From Sulfurimicrobium sp963741495 (lineage in GTDB: Bacteria > Pseudomonadota > Gammaproteobacteria > Burkholderiales > Sulfuricellaceae), in the NCBI GenBank assembly GCA_963741495.1, contig CAVUID010000011.1, positions 124,001 through 188,000 on the forward strand: a stretch of 64,000 bases of DNA, in the 5' to 3' direction. This document shows, piece by piece, positions 26,155 through 34,309 of this stretch; the stretch's first letter is position 1; each line of letters starts with the position of its first letter. The notes under the pieces are model-generated. The model was given only the letters and a program-made list of their open reading frames with translations, did no database searches and was not told the DNA's origin. The translations under genes were made by a program, and so were the position numbers.

Positions 26155-27368
26155 GGCTGCACTCCAAAAATCAGGCTGCAATTATTGCCGCCAAAGCCGA
26201 ATGAATTGCTCATGACCCGGCGCAGGGGGCGTGCCAGCGTCCGCAACTGAATCGCGCTGCCCAGCTCCGGGTCGAGGGTGCGGGTATTGCTCGAGCCGGG
26301 GATCAGCCCGTTTTCCAGGCAGATACAGGCGATGGCCGCTTCCACCGCACCCGCCGCGCCCAGGGTGTGGCCAGTCGCGCCCTTGGTGGAGCTGCATGGC
26401 GTGGCAGTGCCGAATACGCGCTGCATGCCTTGGTCTTCGGCGCTGTCGTTGCTGCGACTGGAGGTGCCGTGCATGTTGATGTAATCGATCTCGCCCGGCT
26501 GCAGGTGCGCGGCGGCGAGAGCTTGTTCCATGGCCAGCGCGGCGCCCAGTCCTTCGGGGTGGGGCGTGGACATGTGGTAGGCATCGCTGCTCTCGCCATA
26601 GCCCAGCAGCGCCAGCGCGCCAGCTACCCCCTCGCCCGCATGCGGGAGAGGGTTGGGGAGAGGGTGTTTTTCCAGCAAAAAGAAACCTGCGCCTTCGCCA
26701 ATGGAAATGCCCTTGCGGTCCTGGTCGCAGGGACGACAGGGTTCCGGCGAAACCAGTTGCAGCGAGTTGAAACCGTACAGCGTCATGGCGCACAGGGAAT
26801 CCACTCCGCCGACAACTGCCGCATCGCACAGGCCCGTCTGCATGAGCCGGGCAGCGCTGGCGAAGACCTTGGCGCTGGAAGAACACGCGGTGGAAATCAC
26901 GAAAGCCGGGCCAGCGAGGCCCAGCGTGTGGCGCACGAATTCAGCCACGGAACCCATGCTTTGCGTGCCGGCAAAATGAAAATCCGCTGGCAGGGCGCCA
27001 CTGGCCGGGTCGCGGCGACGGTAAGCGTGCTCGGTTGCCTGGATGCCCGAAGTGCTGGTGCCGAGAATCACGGCAATGCGCCGCGCGCCGTATTTTTCAC
27101 GGGCCACTGCGACTGCTGCGGCAAAGCCGTCCTGCTCCAGCGCCAGTTGCGCCAGGCGGTTATTGCGGCAGTCGAAGCGCTCAAGCGCCTGAGGCAAGGT
27201 GATGTCCTCAACACCCTCCACGCGGCCGATGAAGGTATCCAGTGGAGCATCGGAAAAGTCATTGGTGCGCAGGCCGCTCCTGCCTTCCAGCAGAGCTGCG
27301 CGGGTCGCCGCCTTGCCGCGGCCAAGTGCGCTGGTGAGGGTGTAATGGGTGATGGATATGGGGGTCAT
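26151..27368 (-). CDS. Beta-ketoacyl-ACP synthase of the aryl-polyene locus (ApeR-like), with REP-encoded insert
   Basis: 405 residues. Catalytic Cys in ISTACSSSAK (about 164), first His in YINMHGTSS and second His in STKGATGHTLGAAGAV. It condenses malonyl-ACP units to build the polyene. An insert PLPNPLPHAGEG at about residues 236-247, between the strand FFLLEKH and LALLGYGESSDAYHM, is encoded by a REP-like palindrome and should lie in a surface loop. The frame is otherwise intact. The toxin-antitoxin remnants lie directly upstream, so this core may have lost its link to the upstream half of the operon. ATG 27368. Confidence 0.9.
   Translation of the reverse strand: MTPISITHYTLTSALGRGKAATRAALLEGRSGLRTNDFSDAPLDTFIGRVEGVEDITLPQALERFDCRNNRLAQLALEQDGFAAAVAVAREKYGARRIAVILGTSTSGIQATEHAYRRRDPASGALPADFHFAGTQSMGSVAEFVRHTLGLAGPAFVISTACSSSAKVFASAARLMQTGLCDAAVVGGVDSLCAMTLYGFNSLQLVSPEPCRPCDQDRKGISIGEGAGFFLLEKHPLPNPLPHAGEGVAGALALLGYGESSDAYHMSTPHPEGLGAALAMEQALAAAHLQPGEIDYINMHGTSSRSNDSAEDQGMQRVFGTATPCSSTKGATGHTLGAAGAVEAAIACICLENGLIPGSSNTRTLDPELGSAIQLRTLARPLRRVMSNSFGFGGNNCSLIFGVQP
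26627..26664. repeat. REP-like palindrome inside the ketosynthase gene
   Basis: CCCCTCGCCCGCATGCGGG continues into AGAGGGTTGGGGAGAGGG. It is the same element type as at 221, 29218 and 43170, read in frame as PLPNPLPHAGEG. Confidence 0.8.
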
Positions 27369-27561
27369 GGTTTGCGAAATGTGAGGCTTAGTATTTGATT
27401 TTATGGTTAATTTCAGTTTCGAGTCTTGCCTGGCTCGTCAGTGCGGGCAAGTTGGGCAACTGGGGATTTGCTCATGTTTATTGAACGGGCCCAGAATAAA
27501 GTACTTTTCGCATAGGCAAACAGCCATGCTGCGCGCTGCGAATGGCAGTCAATTCCCATAC

Positions 27562-27906
27562 TCAACTTGCTTGTTCTTTAAATTTCCGAAGCTCCACTAG
27601 CAATCCGGGAATGTCGTCCTTAATAATGCTCCAAAGCGTATCGTTATCAATGCCCAGGTAGCCATGGATCAGGCGGTTTCGGGTTGCAATAATTTGCCGC
27701 CAGGGTATCGCAGGACAGGAATCCCGCTGTTTGGATGGGATGTGGGTGGCAGCCTCTCCAAGCAATTCCAGATTGCGCACGGTCGCGTCATAGTTAAGGC
27801 CGCTGCCGATAAAGGTCTGCTGGTTGAGTATTTCGGTGTAAGCGAGCACTTTCTCGGCGAAATCGATCATGTCGTCGAGGTAAAAGTTCCACTCACGCTC
27901 AGACAT
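27562..27906 (-). CDS. HEPN-domain ribonuclease toxin, HepT-like
   Basis: 114 residues, family length. The HEPN signature R-x4-H is seen in TRNRLIHGYLGI (about 77-88). HepT-type toxins are RNases neutralised by AMP-ylation by a MntA nucleotidyltransferase, and a MntA-like gene overlaps its start by eight bases. It looks intact, including the usual N-terminus (EWNFYLDDMIDFAEKV). It sits inside the aryl-polyene operon in the same orientation, between the ketosynthase and the exporter, so it is an insertion. Confidence 0.8.
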   Translation of the reverse strand: MSEREWNFYLDDMIDFAEKVLAYTEILNQQTFIGSGLNYDATVRNLELLGEAATHIPSKQRDSCPAIPWRQIIATRNRLIHGYLGIDNDTLWSIIKDDIPGLLVELRKFKEQAS

Positions 27907-28279
27907 TGACCATCTCCCGTTCGATGAAGGGACGCAGTTCAGGGCGAAGCGCTTTTTCGGTCACCAGGTCCACTGGGCAGTTCAACAAGTCTTCCAGATA
28001 GAACTGGACGCCGAAATAGCGTTTGGAGGTGGCCGCTCCGTCAAATGCCACGAGCACGTCCACATCGCTATCTTCACGGGCGGTATTGCGCACCGTGGAG
28101 CCGAACAAGGCTAGGCGAGTTACGCCGAATTGCTCGGCCAACTGCGCTTTGTGTTGGGCAGCGGCGGGTGCCCCGATTCGGAAATGTGTGCAAGCTCTCG
28201 CAGTATGAAATGATGGCGCTTGTATAGCGCTCGGCCGTTTCTGGCGAAGCCGCGGTCGCAATGTAGCGATAGAGCGCAA
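27899..28279 (-). CDS. MntA-like nucleotidyltransferase antitoxin with replaced N-terminus
   Basis: The domain from about 28160 down has the minimal nucleotidyltransferase motif GSTVRNTAREDSDVDVLV (G-S-x10-D-x-D), the AMP-transferring antitoxin partner of HepT. Its natural start, normally a few residues before the HKAQLAEQFG segment, is missing. Upstream the frame runs into DNA that encodes the ParE-like toxin in another frame, and the only ATG (28279) lies inside that gene, adding about 38 foreign residues (MRSIATLRPRLRQKRP...). Either it is made as a chimera or it is poorly expressed. The junction at about 28160 marks a fusion of two toxin-antitoxin modules. Confidence 0.65.
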   Translation of the reverse strand: MRSIATLRPRLRQKRPSAIQAPSFHTARACTHFRIGAPAAAQHKAQLAEQFGVTRLALFGSTVRNTAREDSDVDVLVAFDGAATSKRYFGVQFYLEDLLNCPVDLVTEKALRPELRPFIEREMVNV

Positions 28280-28328
28280 TAAGCTGCTCCTGCGCTTCAG
28301 GCGTGAAAATGACGGTACATGGCATCAC
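28074..28328 (-). pseudogene. ParE/RelE-type toxin, C-terminus lost by fusion
   Basis: The first 50 or so residues look like a ParE/RelE toxin (TPEAQEQLIALYRYIATAAS, then YCESLHTFPNRGTR). After RGTR, at about 28165, the usual C-terminal strands with the conserved arginine are absent; the frame continues as the out-of-frame reading of the MntA-like gene. The protein is therefore truncated and probably inactive. GTG 28328 or ATG 28325 are possible starts, and the GTG overlaps the antitoxin stop. Confidence 0.65.
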
Positions 28329-28561
28329 TTTTTAAGAGTGGCTGCCTTGTGTTCTGCCGCGAGCTTTGCCCTCACCTGGCCAACAGGGATTGCTCGCGTC
28401 GGGTCGGCCTTCAGTGCGTCGTAGGCTGGTCCAACGCCTTCCCGCAGCCAGTTTTCCATGGCGCGATCGCGAGCCATCAGGGCGCGTAACCCGTCCCGGA
28501 TCACTTCGCTTTCGGTGGCGTACTCGCCTGCCGCAACTTTTGTTTTTACAATGTCCGCCAT
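28325..28561 (-). pseudogene. ParD-like antitoxin with lost start codon
   Basis: 78 residues from the first ATG, with the helical ParD pattern ATESEVIRDGLRALMARDR. In the same frame upstream the codons read ATTQQFSITLPNE, the expected ribbon-helix-helix beta strand, but no ATG, GTG or TTG precedes them before a TGA; the codon where ATG is expected is TCT. Translation from ATG 28561 would remove the DNA-binding strand. With the truncated ParE this module is decaying. Confidence 0.6.
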
Positions 28562-28650
28562 CTCATTTGGCAGTGTAATGCTGAATTGTTGAGTGGTTGC
28601 AGATGAAGCTCATTGGTGCGATAGGATTAAATCCTATTCTTTCGGGCGTG

Positions 28651-31116
28651 TCACGTCATGAAAACACTGCCACTCGCCTCCAGGGGGAATAGCCAGCATT
28701 CTACTTGCGGCCGAAACTTGTTTTCCCGTTTCATCGTGCAGGCTTTCGCCCACATTGCTGCAAATAATAACGACAAAACCGCGCCCAGTGCTACTGTGCC
28801 GCCGATGGCCTGCAATACCGGGGTGGAAGAGAACGCCAGGACGCCGAAAGCGCTGACGGTACTGGCTACGCATACCAGCACGGAAAAGAGGGCGCGGCGG
28901 CGTTCTTTTTCGTCGGGAGCGGGCTGATTGATGAACAGGCCGTAGTTGAGGCCGATACCCAGCACCAGCAGCAGCGAAACAATGTGGAACAGCGACAGTT
29001 TGATGCCCAGCATGGCCAGCAAGGCGGTGGTGGCGGCGATGGCGGCGCTGACCGGCAGCATGACCGACAAAACTGCGCGGAAATTGCGCAGGCCGAAACC
29101 CAGCACCGCGACAATGGCCGTCACGCCGAGTATCGAATACAGCAGGGACTGGTCGCGGTATTGCATGATCATGCGGTTGGATTCGCCCTTGATGTCGAGC
29201 AGGAAGGCGTTTTCAGACCCTCTCTCCAACTCTCCCCCGCTCGCGGGGGAGAGGGCGGTCGTTCCCTCTCCCGCAGGCGGGAGAGGGTTAGGGAGAGGGG
29301 ATGCGATCAGCGAGTTCAATGCGGCTGTATCCCGCACCTCGCGCAGGGCCATCAGTGCCACCCAGCCGGTGCCGTGCCTGACCAGCATGCCTTCCGCCAG
29401 CGACCCCAGGGGCGTGCCGCGCAGGTCCTCGGGTTGCAGCAGGGGGAGGTGGCGGGAACGCTCCATGTCCTGCAGGAAGGGGTCGAATACCTCGGGTTTG
29501 AATGGCGTGGCTGCGAGTGCGGCTTGCAGGTTGTGCTGCAGGGTGTCAGCGTCGGGCAGGGCGGCCTGGCGCGCCGCCTGGGTTTTCTGGCTCGGAACGA
29601 CGCGTGCGGTGAAATCGAATCCGCTCATGATGCCTTGCCCGACCAGGGCTTGCAGCCTGGGCGCGAGCTGTTCGCTGCGTTCCAGTGCTTCCTGCTGGTT
29701 GCTGCCCGGTACGGCGATCAGGTAGCGCACATTCGGCGCGCCCAGCTCGTTGCGCAGGCTTTGGTCCAGCGCCATGGCCGGTTGCGAAATCGGACTCAGA
29801 TTGGCGAGGTCGTTCTCCCACAGGGTTTTTCCCTGCGTTGAAAGATAGGCGGCGGCACCCAGCAGCGCGGCAAGGGGAATCCAGCGAAACAAAGTCAGTA
29901 TCGTCGCGCCGCGTGCAAGCGCAGCCTGCATGGCTGTTCTTTCTGCGACTTCAAAGTGGCCGGGGGCGATTTCAGGGATGACGAAGCGGGTCATCAAGCC
30001 TGCCGTGAGTACGCCCGCGAGGGAAAACATGCCCAGTTGCGACAGGCCGGTGAAACCAGAAAGCAGCATGGTGAGGCTGCCGAATACGGTGGTCAGCACC
30101 GCCAGCCGCAGCGTGGGCCAGATGCGCTGCAATGTCTGGCGCAAGGATTCCTGCGGCGCGCGCTGGGTGAACAGGTAGGTCGGGTAGTCCACCACCTCGC
30201 CGATCAGGGTGGCGCCGAAGCCCATGGTGATGCCGTGGACCGTGCCGTATCCCAGGCTTACCGCCGTCAGGCCAGCCAGCACGCCGGTTGCCACCGGCAG
30301 CATGCCGAGCAGCAGGAGGCGCGGCGAGCCGTAGGCCAGCAGCAGGATCACTGCCACCAGGCCGGTCGCCATCATGCTCAGGCGCCATACGTCGTCGTGA
30401 ATATGGTTGCGCGAATCCACGGCGAAAATACTTGGTCCGCTCATGAGCAGCTTGATTTCAGGACTGGCGCGGGATTCGGAAAAAACCCGGCGCACGTCAT
30501 CGCCCACTTTGATTTGCGCATCGATGTCGAAGGCGGGGGCGCTGGTTTCGGCCAGCAATAGCGCGCGCTTGCCGTCGGCGGAAAACCACACCCCGTTGTT
30601 TACGCCAGGCCCGCTGCTGCCGCCCCAGTTCTCGAGCAAGGCGAGCATTTCCCCGGTGGGGTCGGAAGGCAGCAGTTGCTTGATCATGGCGCCGGCGGGC
30701 GAAGCCAGCAGTTGCAGGCTGTCCTGCAGGGATTGCTGCAGCCCGGCCTGGCTGAAATGCGCGCTATCGGTGGCGGGGCTGAGCAGGTAGCGGTATTGCA
30801 TCAGGCGCGCCTGCTCCGCCGGGGTGAGGGCCTGCTCGCCGTTGCGTACATACCCGAAATGCCCGCTGCTCCCAAGAGCCCGCGCCAGCGCTTTGCTGGT
30901 CTGGGCTAGCTGAACGGCCTCTGCGCCTTCCAGCGCAAGCAATACCACGCGCGATGCCACGCCGTCGCGCAACTGCTCGACCATCAGTTGCTGCGCCGGC
31001 GAGGCGCTGTCGGGCAGGAAGGCCGCCATGTCGGTGTTGAAGCGGGTCTGCGTCGCCACGATCCAGATGCAGAAGGCCAGCGCGGCGAGCCATATTCCGA
31101 TCGGCCAGCGTTTCAA
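28651..31116 (-). CDS. MMPL/RND-type exporter of the aryl-polyene locus, with REP-encoded insert
   Basis: 821 residues from TTG 31116, which overlaps the stop of the LolA-like gene (TTGA). Two halves of six transmembrane helices each (about 245-405 and 670-790), each preceded by a periplasmic domain, as in MMPL lipid exporters. Motifs such as GFGATLIGEVVDYPTYLF and GIGLNYGLFIN lie in the helix-4 region of each half. It should move the lipid-linked polyene across the inner membrane. Residues about 630-660 (SPLPNPLPPAGEGTT and on) are encoded by two REP-like palindromes in the second periplasmic domain, read in frame. The toxin-antitoxin remnants start about 90 bases downstream. Confidence 0.85.
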   Translation of the reverse strand: MKRWPIGIWLAALAFCIWIVATQTRFNTDMAAFLPDSASPAQQLMVEQLRDGVASRVVLLALEGAEAVQLAQTSKALARALGSSGHFGYVRNGEQALTPAEQARLMQYRYLLSPATDSAHFSQAGLQQSLQDSLQLLASPAGAMIKQLLPSDPTGEMLALLENWGGSSGPGVNNGVWFSADGKRALLLAETSAPAFDIDAQIKVGDDVRRVFSESRASPEIKLLMSGPSIFAVDSRNHIHDDVWRLSMMATGLVAVILLLAYGSPRLLLLGMLPVATGVLAGLTAVSLGYGTVHGITMGFGATLIGEVVDYPTYLFTQRAPQESLRQTLQRIWPTLRLAVLTTVFGSLTMLLSGFTGLSQLGMFSLAGVLTAGLMTRFVIPEIAPGHFEVAERTAMQAALARGATILTLFRWIPLAALLGAAAYLSTQGKTLWENDLANLSPISQPAMALDQSLRNELGAPNVRYLIAVPGSNQQEALERSEQLAPRLQALVGQGIMSGFDFTARVVPSQKTQAARQAALPDADTLQHNLQAALAATPFKPEVFDPFLQDMERSRHLPLLQPEDLRGTPLGSLAEGMLVRHGTGWVALMALREVRDTAALNSLIASPLPNPLPPAGEGTTALSPASGGELERGSENAFLLDIKGESNRMIMQYRDQSLLYSILGVTAIVAVLGFGLRNFRAVLSVMLPVSAAIAATTALLAMLGIKLSLFHIVSLLLVLGIGLNYGLFINQPAPDEKERRRALFSVLVCVASTVSAFGVLAFSSTPVLQAIGGTVALGAVLSLLFAAMWAKACTMKRENKFRPQVECWLFPLEASGSVFMT
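29218..29300. repeat. Double REP-like palindrome inside the MMPL gene
   Basis: Two palindromes in tandem: CCCTCTCCAACTCTCCCCCG...GGGAGAGGG, then CCCTCTCCCGCAGGCGGGAG followed by AGGGTTAGGGAGAGGGG. Both are read in frame as protein. Confidence 0.85.
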
Positions 31117-31694
31117 TTATTTTCCTCGCGCAGGGTCATGAAGGTTCGGTCACCACCGGCTTCCTCGATTTCCACGCTTGCCAGCCGGGTCTTGCTGCCG
31201 CTGATGCGGATGACGCGGATGAACTGGGCCATGTCGGTGTCCGAAGGCAGCAGCACCAGGGTCCATTGCCGTTCGTTGCCGTCGAGGCGGATCTTGTAGA
31301 AGCGTTGCAGGGTTTTGGCATCGCCGTTGAGGGTGGCACGCATGCTTTCGATAAATCCCCAGACTGCCGGGTAATCGCGCAGCGCCATGGTGTGTTTTTT
31401 CTTCGCTGCCGGTTTTTCCCAGGTCATCTGGCCGCCATCCACGGTGAGGATTTCCTCGAACGGAATTTGCACGTGTTTTTCCAGAAAAGCCGGTTTTCTG
31501 TAGCGCAGCATGCCGCTCGATTTGAACGGCTCCTTGAGCAGGGCGGAGGTCTTGGTTTCGGTGTAGCGGGATTGGCCCGACGGGCGCTCAGCCAGCGCCT
31601 TGAGCAAGTTCTCGGCATCCCATTCGGCGTGGGCGGCGCCTGCACAGGCGAGCAGTGTGGCTGCCATTGCGAGGAGCCGCAGGCGACGCGGCAA
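31113..31694 (-). CDS. LolA-like outer-membrane lipoprotein carrier of the aryl-polyene locus
   Basis: About 193 residues from TTG 31694, or 184 from ATG 31667. The mature region (from EWDAENLLKAL) has the LolA-type beta pattern, with RYTETKTSALLKEPFKSSG and the strand LVLLPSDTDMAQFIRVIRI. LolA-like proteins (ApeM-type) are standard in aryl-polyene loci and carry the lipid-linked product across the periplasm. The signal peptide core MAATLLACAGAAHA lacks basic residues if started at ATG; starting at TTG adds PRRLRLLA and makes a normal n-region. That n-region is encoded by a dispersed repeat (31661-31751), so the repeat may have replaced the original start. Confidence 0.75.
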   Translation of the reverse strand: MPRRLRLLAMAATLLACAGAAHAEWDAENLLKALAERPSGQSRYTETKTSALLKEPFKSSGMLRYRKPAFLEKHVQIPFEEILTVDGGQMTWEKPAAKKKHTMALRDYPAVWGFIESMRATLNGDAKTLQRFYKIRLDGNERQWTLVLLPSDTDMAQFIRVIRISGSKTRLASVEIEEAGGDRTFMTLREENN

Positions 31695-31751
31695 TCTCGC
31701 TGCTATTTGCGGGACACAGAACGAGATTGCTTCGCTGCGCTTGCAATGACC
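31661..31751. repeat. Dispersed inverted repeat overlapping the start of the LolA-like gene
   Basis: The arms CATTGCGAGGAGCCGCAGGC and GCAATCTCG face CGAGATTGC and GCTGCGCTTGCAATG in inverse orientation around a short centre. This is the well-known GCAATCTCG/CATTGCGAG class of bacterial intergenic repeat. Confidence 0.7.
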
Positions 31752-31755
31752 GGGG

Positions 31756-32649
31756 TTAATGCGGTTGCCAGTAATCATAGAAGTTGAACCAGTTGTAAGG
31801 CGCGATGCGGCAATAGTGCTCCAGACGCGAGACGTATTGCTGCAGATAGCCGTGAATGGCTTCGCGGCGACGGGCGCGGGGTGCGTCGATGGTTTCAGCA
31901 AGCAGCTCGAAATGCACGTCGTAACGGCGCTTGCCGCGATACAGGCCGAAACACAGCATCACCGGCGCATGCATGATGCTGGCAAAGGACAGCGGGCCGT
32001 CCGGCAGGGCGGCGTCCTGGCCGAAAAAACGGCAGGGCAGGGTCTTGTCGCCCGGCCTGACGCGATCGCTGAGCATGCCGATGATGCCGCCGGCGTCGAT
32101 CACTTCCTTGGCGCGCAACAGGCTGTCAGGAGAACCCATGGCAATGATGGCGCTGGCCATTTCCGGGTTGAGCTCATCGATGATGGCGTTCATTTTGTGC
32201 GCGTTGTCGGTGTGCATCAGCATGGCAAAAGGCACCTTGCCGAATTCCACCGCCAGCTTGCGCAGCACCTCGAAACTGCCGAGGTGCGCGCCCAGCAGCA
32301 CGCAGCCTTGTCCGCGCCGGAGATATTCGAGCAGCGCTTCGACGCCATGCACCTCGATATCGAAAGCGGCGTGGCGGCCGGAGAGGAAATACAGCCGGTC
32401 GAGAATGGTGGCGGAAAAACAGAAATAATGGCGGTACAGATCCAGCCAGCCGGGTTCGCGCGCCAGTGCCCGGCTCAGATAAAGGCGCGAAGCCCGGCGG
32501 GCCTTGCCGGAAAATAGCAGGAAATACAGGCTGATCGGGGGCAGCAGCAGGCGTCCTGCCGGGCGGCCGATATGGAGCGCGATCCAGGTGATGATACGCA
32601 TCAAAAACAGGCTGCCGCGCTCCTGCTGCCCCAGCCAGTTGCGGCTCAT
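31756..32649 (-). CDS. LpxL/HtrB-like acyltransferase of the aryl-polyene locus
   Basis: 297 residues from ATG 32649 (ATGA overlap with the dehydratase stop). It belongs to the lipid A biosynthesis acyltransferase fold: an N-terminal hydrophobic anchor (about 15-50), the H-x4-E-type motif in LLGAHLGSFEVLRKLA (about 125-140) and LSDRVRPGDKTLPCRFFGQ. In aryl-polyene clusters this enzyme is thought to attach the polyene carboxylate to a lipid-like core. It is the second acyltransferase of the locus besides the PlsC-type one at 22.6 kb. Inner membrane, cytoplasmic face. Confidence 0.82.
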   Translation of the reverse strand: MSRNWLGQQERGSLFLMRIITWIALHIGRPAGRLLLPPISLYFLLFSGKARRASRLYLSRALAREPGWLDLYRHYFCFSATILDRLYFLSGRHAAFDIEVHGVEALLEYLRRGQGCVLLGAHLGSFEVLRKLAVEFGKVPFAMLMHTDNAHKMNAIIDELNPEMASAIIAMGSPDSLLRAKEVIDAGGIIGMLSDRVRPGDKTLPCRFFGQDAALPDGPLSFASIMHAPVMLCFGLYRGKRRYDVHFELLAETIDAPRARRREAIHGYLQQYVSRLEHYCRIAPYNWFNFYDYWQPH

Positions 32650-32969
32650 GCCGCATCCCCGGATGCGGCGGTAAAGCGCACGCTCCCTTGCGCGATGGTG
32701 CCCGACGCCGTCTTGCAGGCAAATTTGGCAGAGGATAGCCCCGTGCCGAATTCCACTTCCACCCTGAACGGTACACCGGGCAGCAGCGGCGCGAGAAATT
32801 TGACGCTGGGCCAGCCGGTGCAATTCAGCGGCGTGCCGGCTTGCCGGCAGACCGCTTCCCATACCTGGCTCATCAGCACCACGCCCGGCACGACAGGGTT
32901 GCCGGGGAAGTGCCCGGGCAGCGCAGAATGGTCGGCAGGAATGGTTTGCCAGCCGGTCTGGTCAGGCAT
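32646..32969 (-). CDS. FabZ/ApeI-like hotdog dehydratase
   Basis: 107 residues from ATG 32969. The hotdog dehydratase motif HFPGNPVVPGVVLMSQVWEA (His at about 25) matches the FabZ/ApeI type. It overlaps the AMP-ligase stop by eight bases and the acyltransferase start by four, so the three are tightly coupled. With the ApeP-like dehydratase at 24.9 kb the locus has two dehydratases, as in the characterised E. coli aryl-polyene system, where ApeI and ApeP have partly overlapping roles. A longer frame upstream lacks family similarity. Confidence 0.82.
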   Translation of the reverse strand: MPDQTGWQTIPADHSALPGHFPGNPVVPGVVLMSQVWEAVCRQAGTPLNCTGWPSVKFLAPLLPGVPFRVEVEFGTGLSSAKFACKTASGTIAQGSVRFTAASGDAA

Positions 32970-34293
32970 GCTGCAGTCCCTCAAGCAGGGAAAGGAGGGT
33001 GTTGCGCGGCAATTTTCCGGTGGCTGTGCGCGGCAGGCTTTCAACCTTGTACAGGGGTCGGGGCAAGAATGCCGAGTCAATTTTTTGCCGCAGGGCCGCG
33101 ATGATTTCATGCTCGTTCAGGCCCGGTGCGACGACCAGGGCAATCAGGCGCGCCGCCGCGCCGGGGGTGTCGTCGGGCGCAAAGAAAACCCCGTCCTGAA
33201 CCCCGGGGATCTGGCCAAGCTGGCGGTTCAGATCGCCGAGAGAAGCACGTTTCCCGGCAATTTTGATCTGGTCGGCCATGCGCCCCAGCAAGCGGAACTG
33301 GGCGCCGCCGGTTGCGGGTTCGATCACGTCCTGCAACTGGGTGCGTGTGCTGATATGCCCGCCTTCCGCCCAGGCCTGACCATCGCTGTCGCAACTAACG
33401 TCGATCCCCGTCATGGTTTGCCAGCGCTCGTCCTGAATGGTGCGGCGTGAGGCGATGGCGCCTGTTTCCGTGCAACCATACAACTCTTTGACGGGCGCGT
33501 TGAAAGTGTCTTCGGCGCGTTGCGCAAGCTCGACCGTCAAGGGCGCGGCAGCGGAAACGACCAGCGCAAGTGGCGGGAGCGGCATGTTTTCTTCCAGGCA
33601 GATGCGCAAATGCAGTGGCGTGGTGATAAACGTGCGCGGGGCCGGCAGCTCCGCCAGCGCCTGACGGATGTCCGCCGGAAACAGGGGTTGGCCAGCATGC
33701 AGCGTTCCACCGCTATGAAGCGGCAGCATCAGGGTGGATTCGAGGCCGTACATATGCTGCGGCGGAACCGTGCCAAGAATATGCTGGCCGGCGCTGATGC
33801 CAAGGCTGTTTGCTTCCAGCCGCGCCTGTTCAACCAGCGAGCCCCAGGATTTGGGATGAGGTTGCGGCTCCCCTGTGCTGCCTGAGGTAAAAGCGATCGC
33901 GGCCACATGTTCGGCGGCAATAGTGGGGATGCTGAATGTTCCCGGAGCAAAGGCAGGCAGATCGGGAAACGGAATGATGTCCATCTCCTCCAGCGCCTGC
34001 CCTTTGTCGCTGATGCCGTAGGACTGAGGAAACCGGGCATGCAGTCGCGCCAGCGTGCCAGCCGAGTGGTTGGGTGGCAACAGGTTGGTCTGGCCGCGCA
34101 GCATGGCCGCGCAGAAGGTGAGCAGAAAAAAATAGCGGTTGGCGCACAGATTGAATACGAAAGGCCGCTCCGGCAGTTGCCTGGCCAGATATTCGACATC
34201 ATGCAGAAACCTGTCAGCAGTGACCGCCTGTTGCCTGTGCCAGGCAATCGGCTGGTCGGCATTACGGTGCTGGAAAAGAGCGAGTCCGGTCAT
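32962..34293 (-). CDS. AMP-dependent ligase (ApeH-like) activating the aryl starter
   Basis: 443 residues from ATG 34293; ATG 34329 would overlap the upstream gene by 20 bases. Adenylate-forming enzyme: motif A3 in AFTSGSTGEPQPHPKSW (about 135), A5 in ELYGCTETGAIASR, A8-like RLLGRMADQIKIAGKR and the catalytic Lys in TATGKLPRN near the C-terminus. Homologues in aryl-polyene clusters load a hydroxybenzoate onto the acyl carrier protein. That fits the chorismatase at 17.7 kb as source of the acid. Confidence 0.85.
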   Translation of the reverse strand: MTGLALFQHRNADQPIAWHRQQAVTADRFLHDVEYLARQLPERPFVFNLCANRYFFLLTFCAAMLRGQTNLLPPNHSAGTLARLHARFPQSYGISDKGQALEEMDIIPFPDLPAFAPGTFSIPTIAAEHVAAIAFTSGSTGEPQPHPKSWGSLVEQARLEANSLGISAGQHILGTVPPQHMYGLESTLMLPLHSGGTLHAGQPLFPADIRQALAELPAPRTFITTPLHLRICLEENMPLPPLALVVSAAAPLTVELAQRAEDTFNAPVKELYGCTETGAIASRRTIQDERWQTMTGIDVSCDSDGQAWAEGGHISTRTQLQDVIEPATGGAQFRLLGRMADQIKIAGKRASLGDLNRQLGQIPGVQDGVFFAPDDTPGAAARLIALVVAPGLNEHEIIAALRQKIDSAFLPRPLYKVESLPRTATGKLPRNTLLSLLEGLQHA

Positions 34294-34309
34294 CGGGGGC
34301 TGGCCGACC

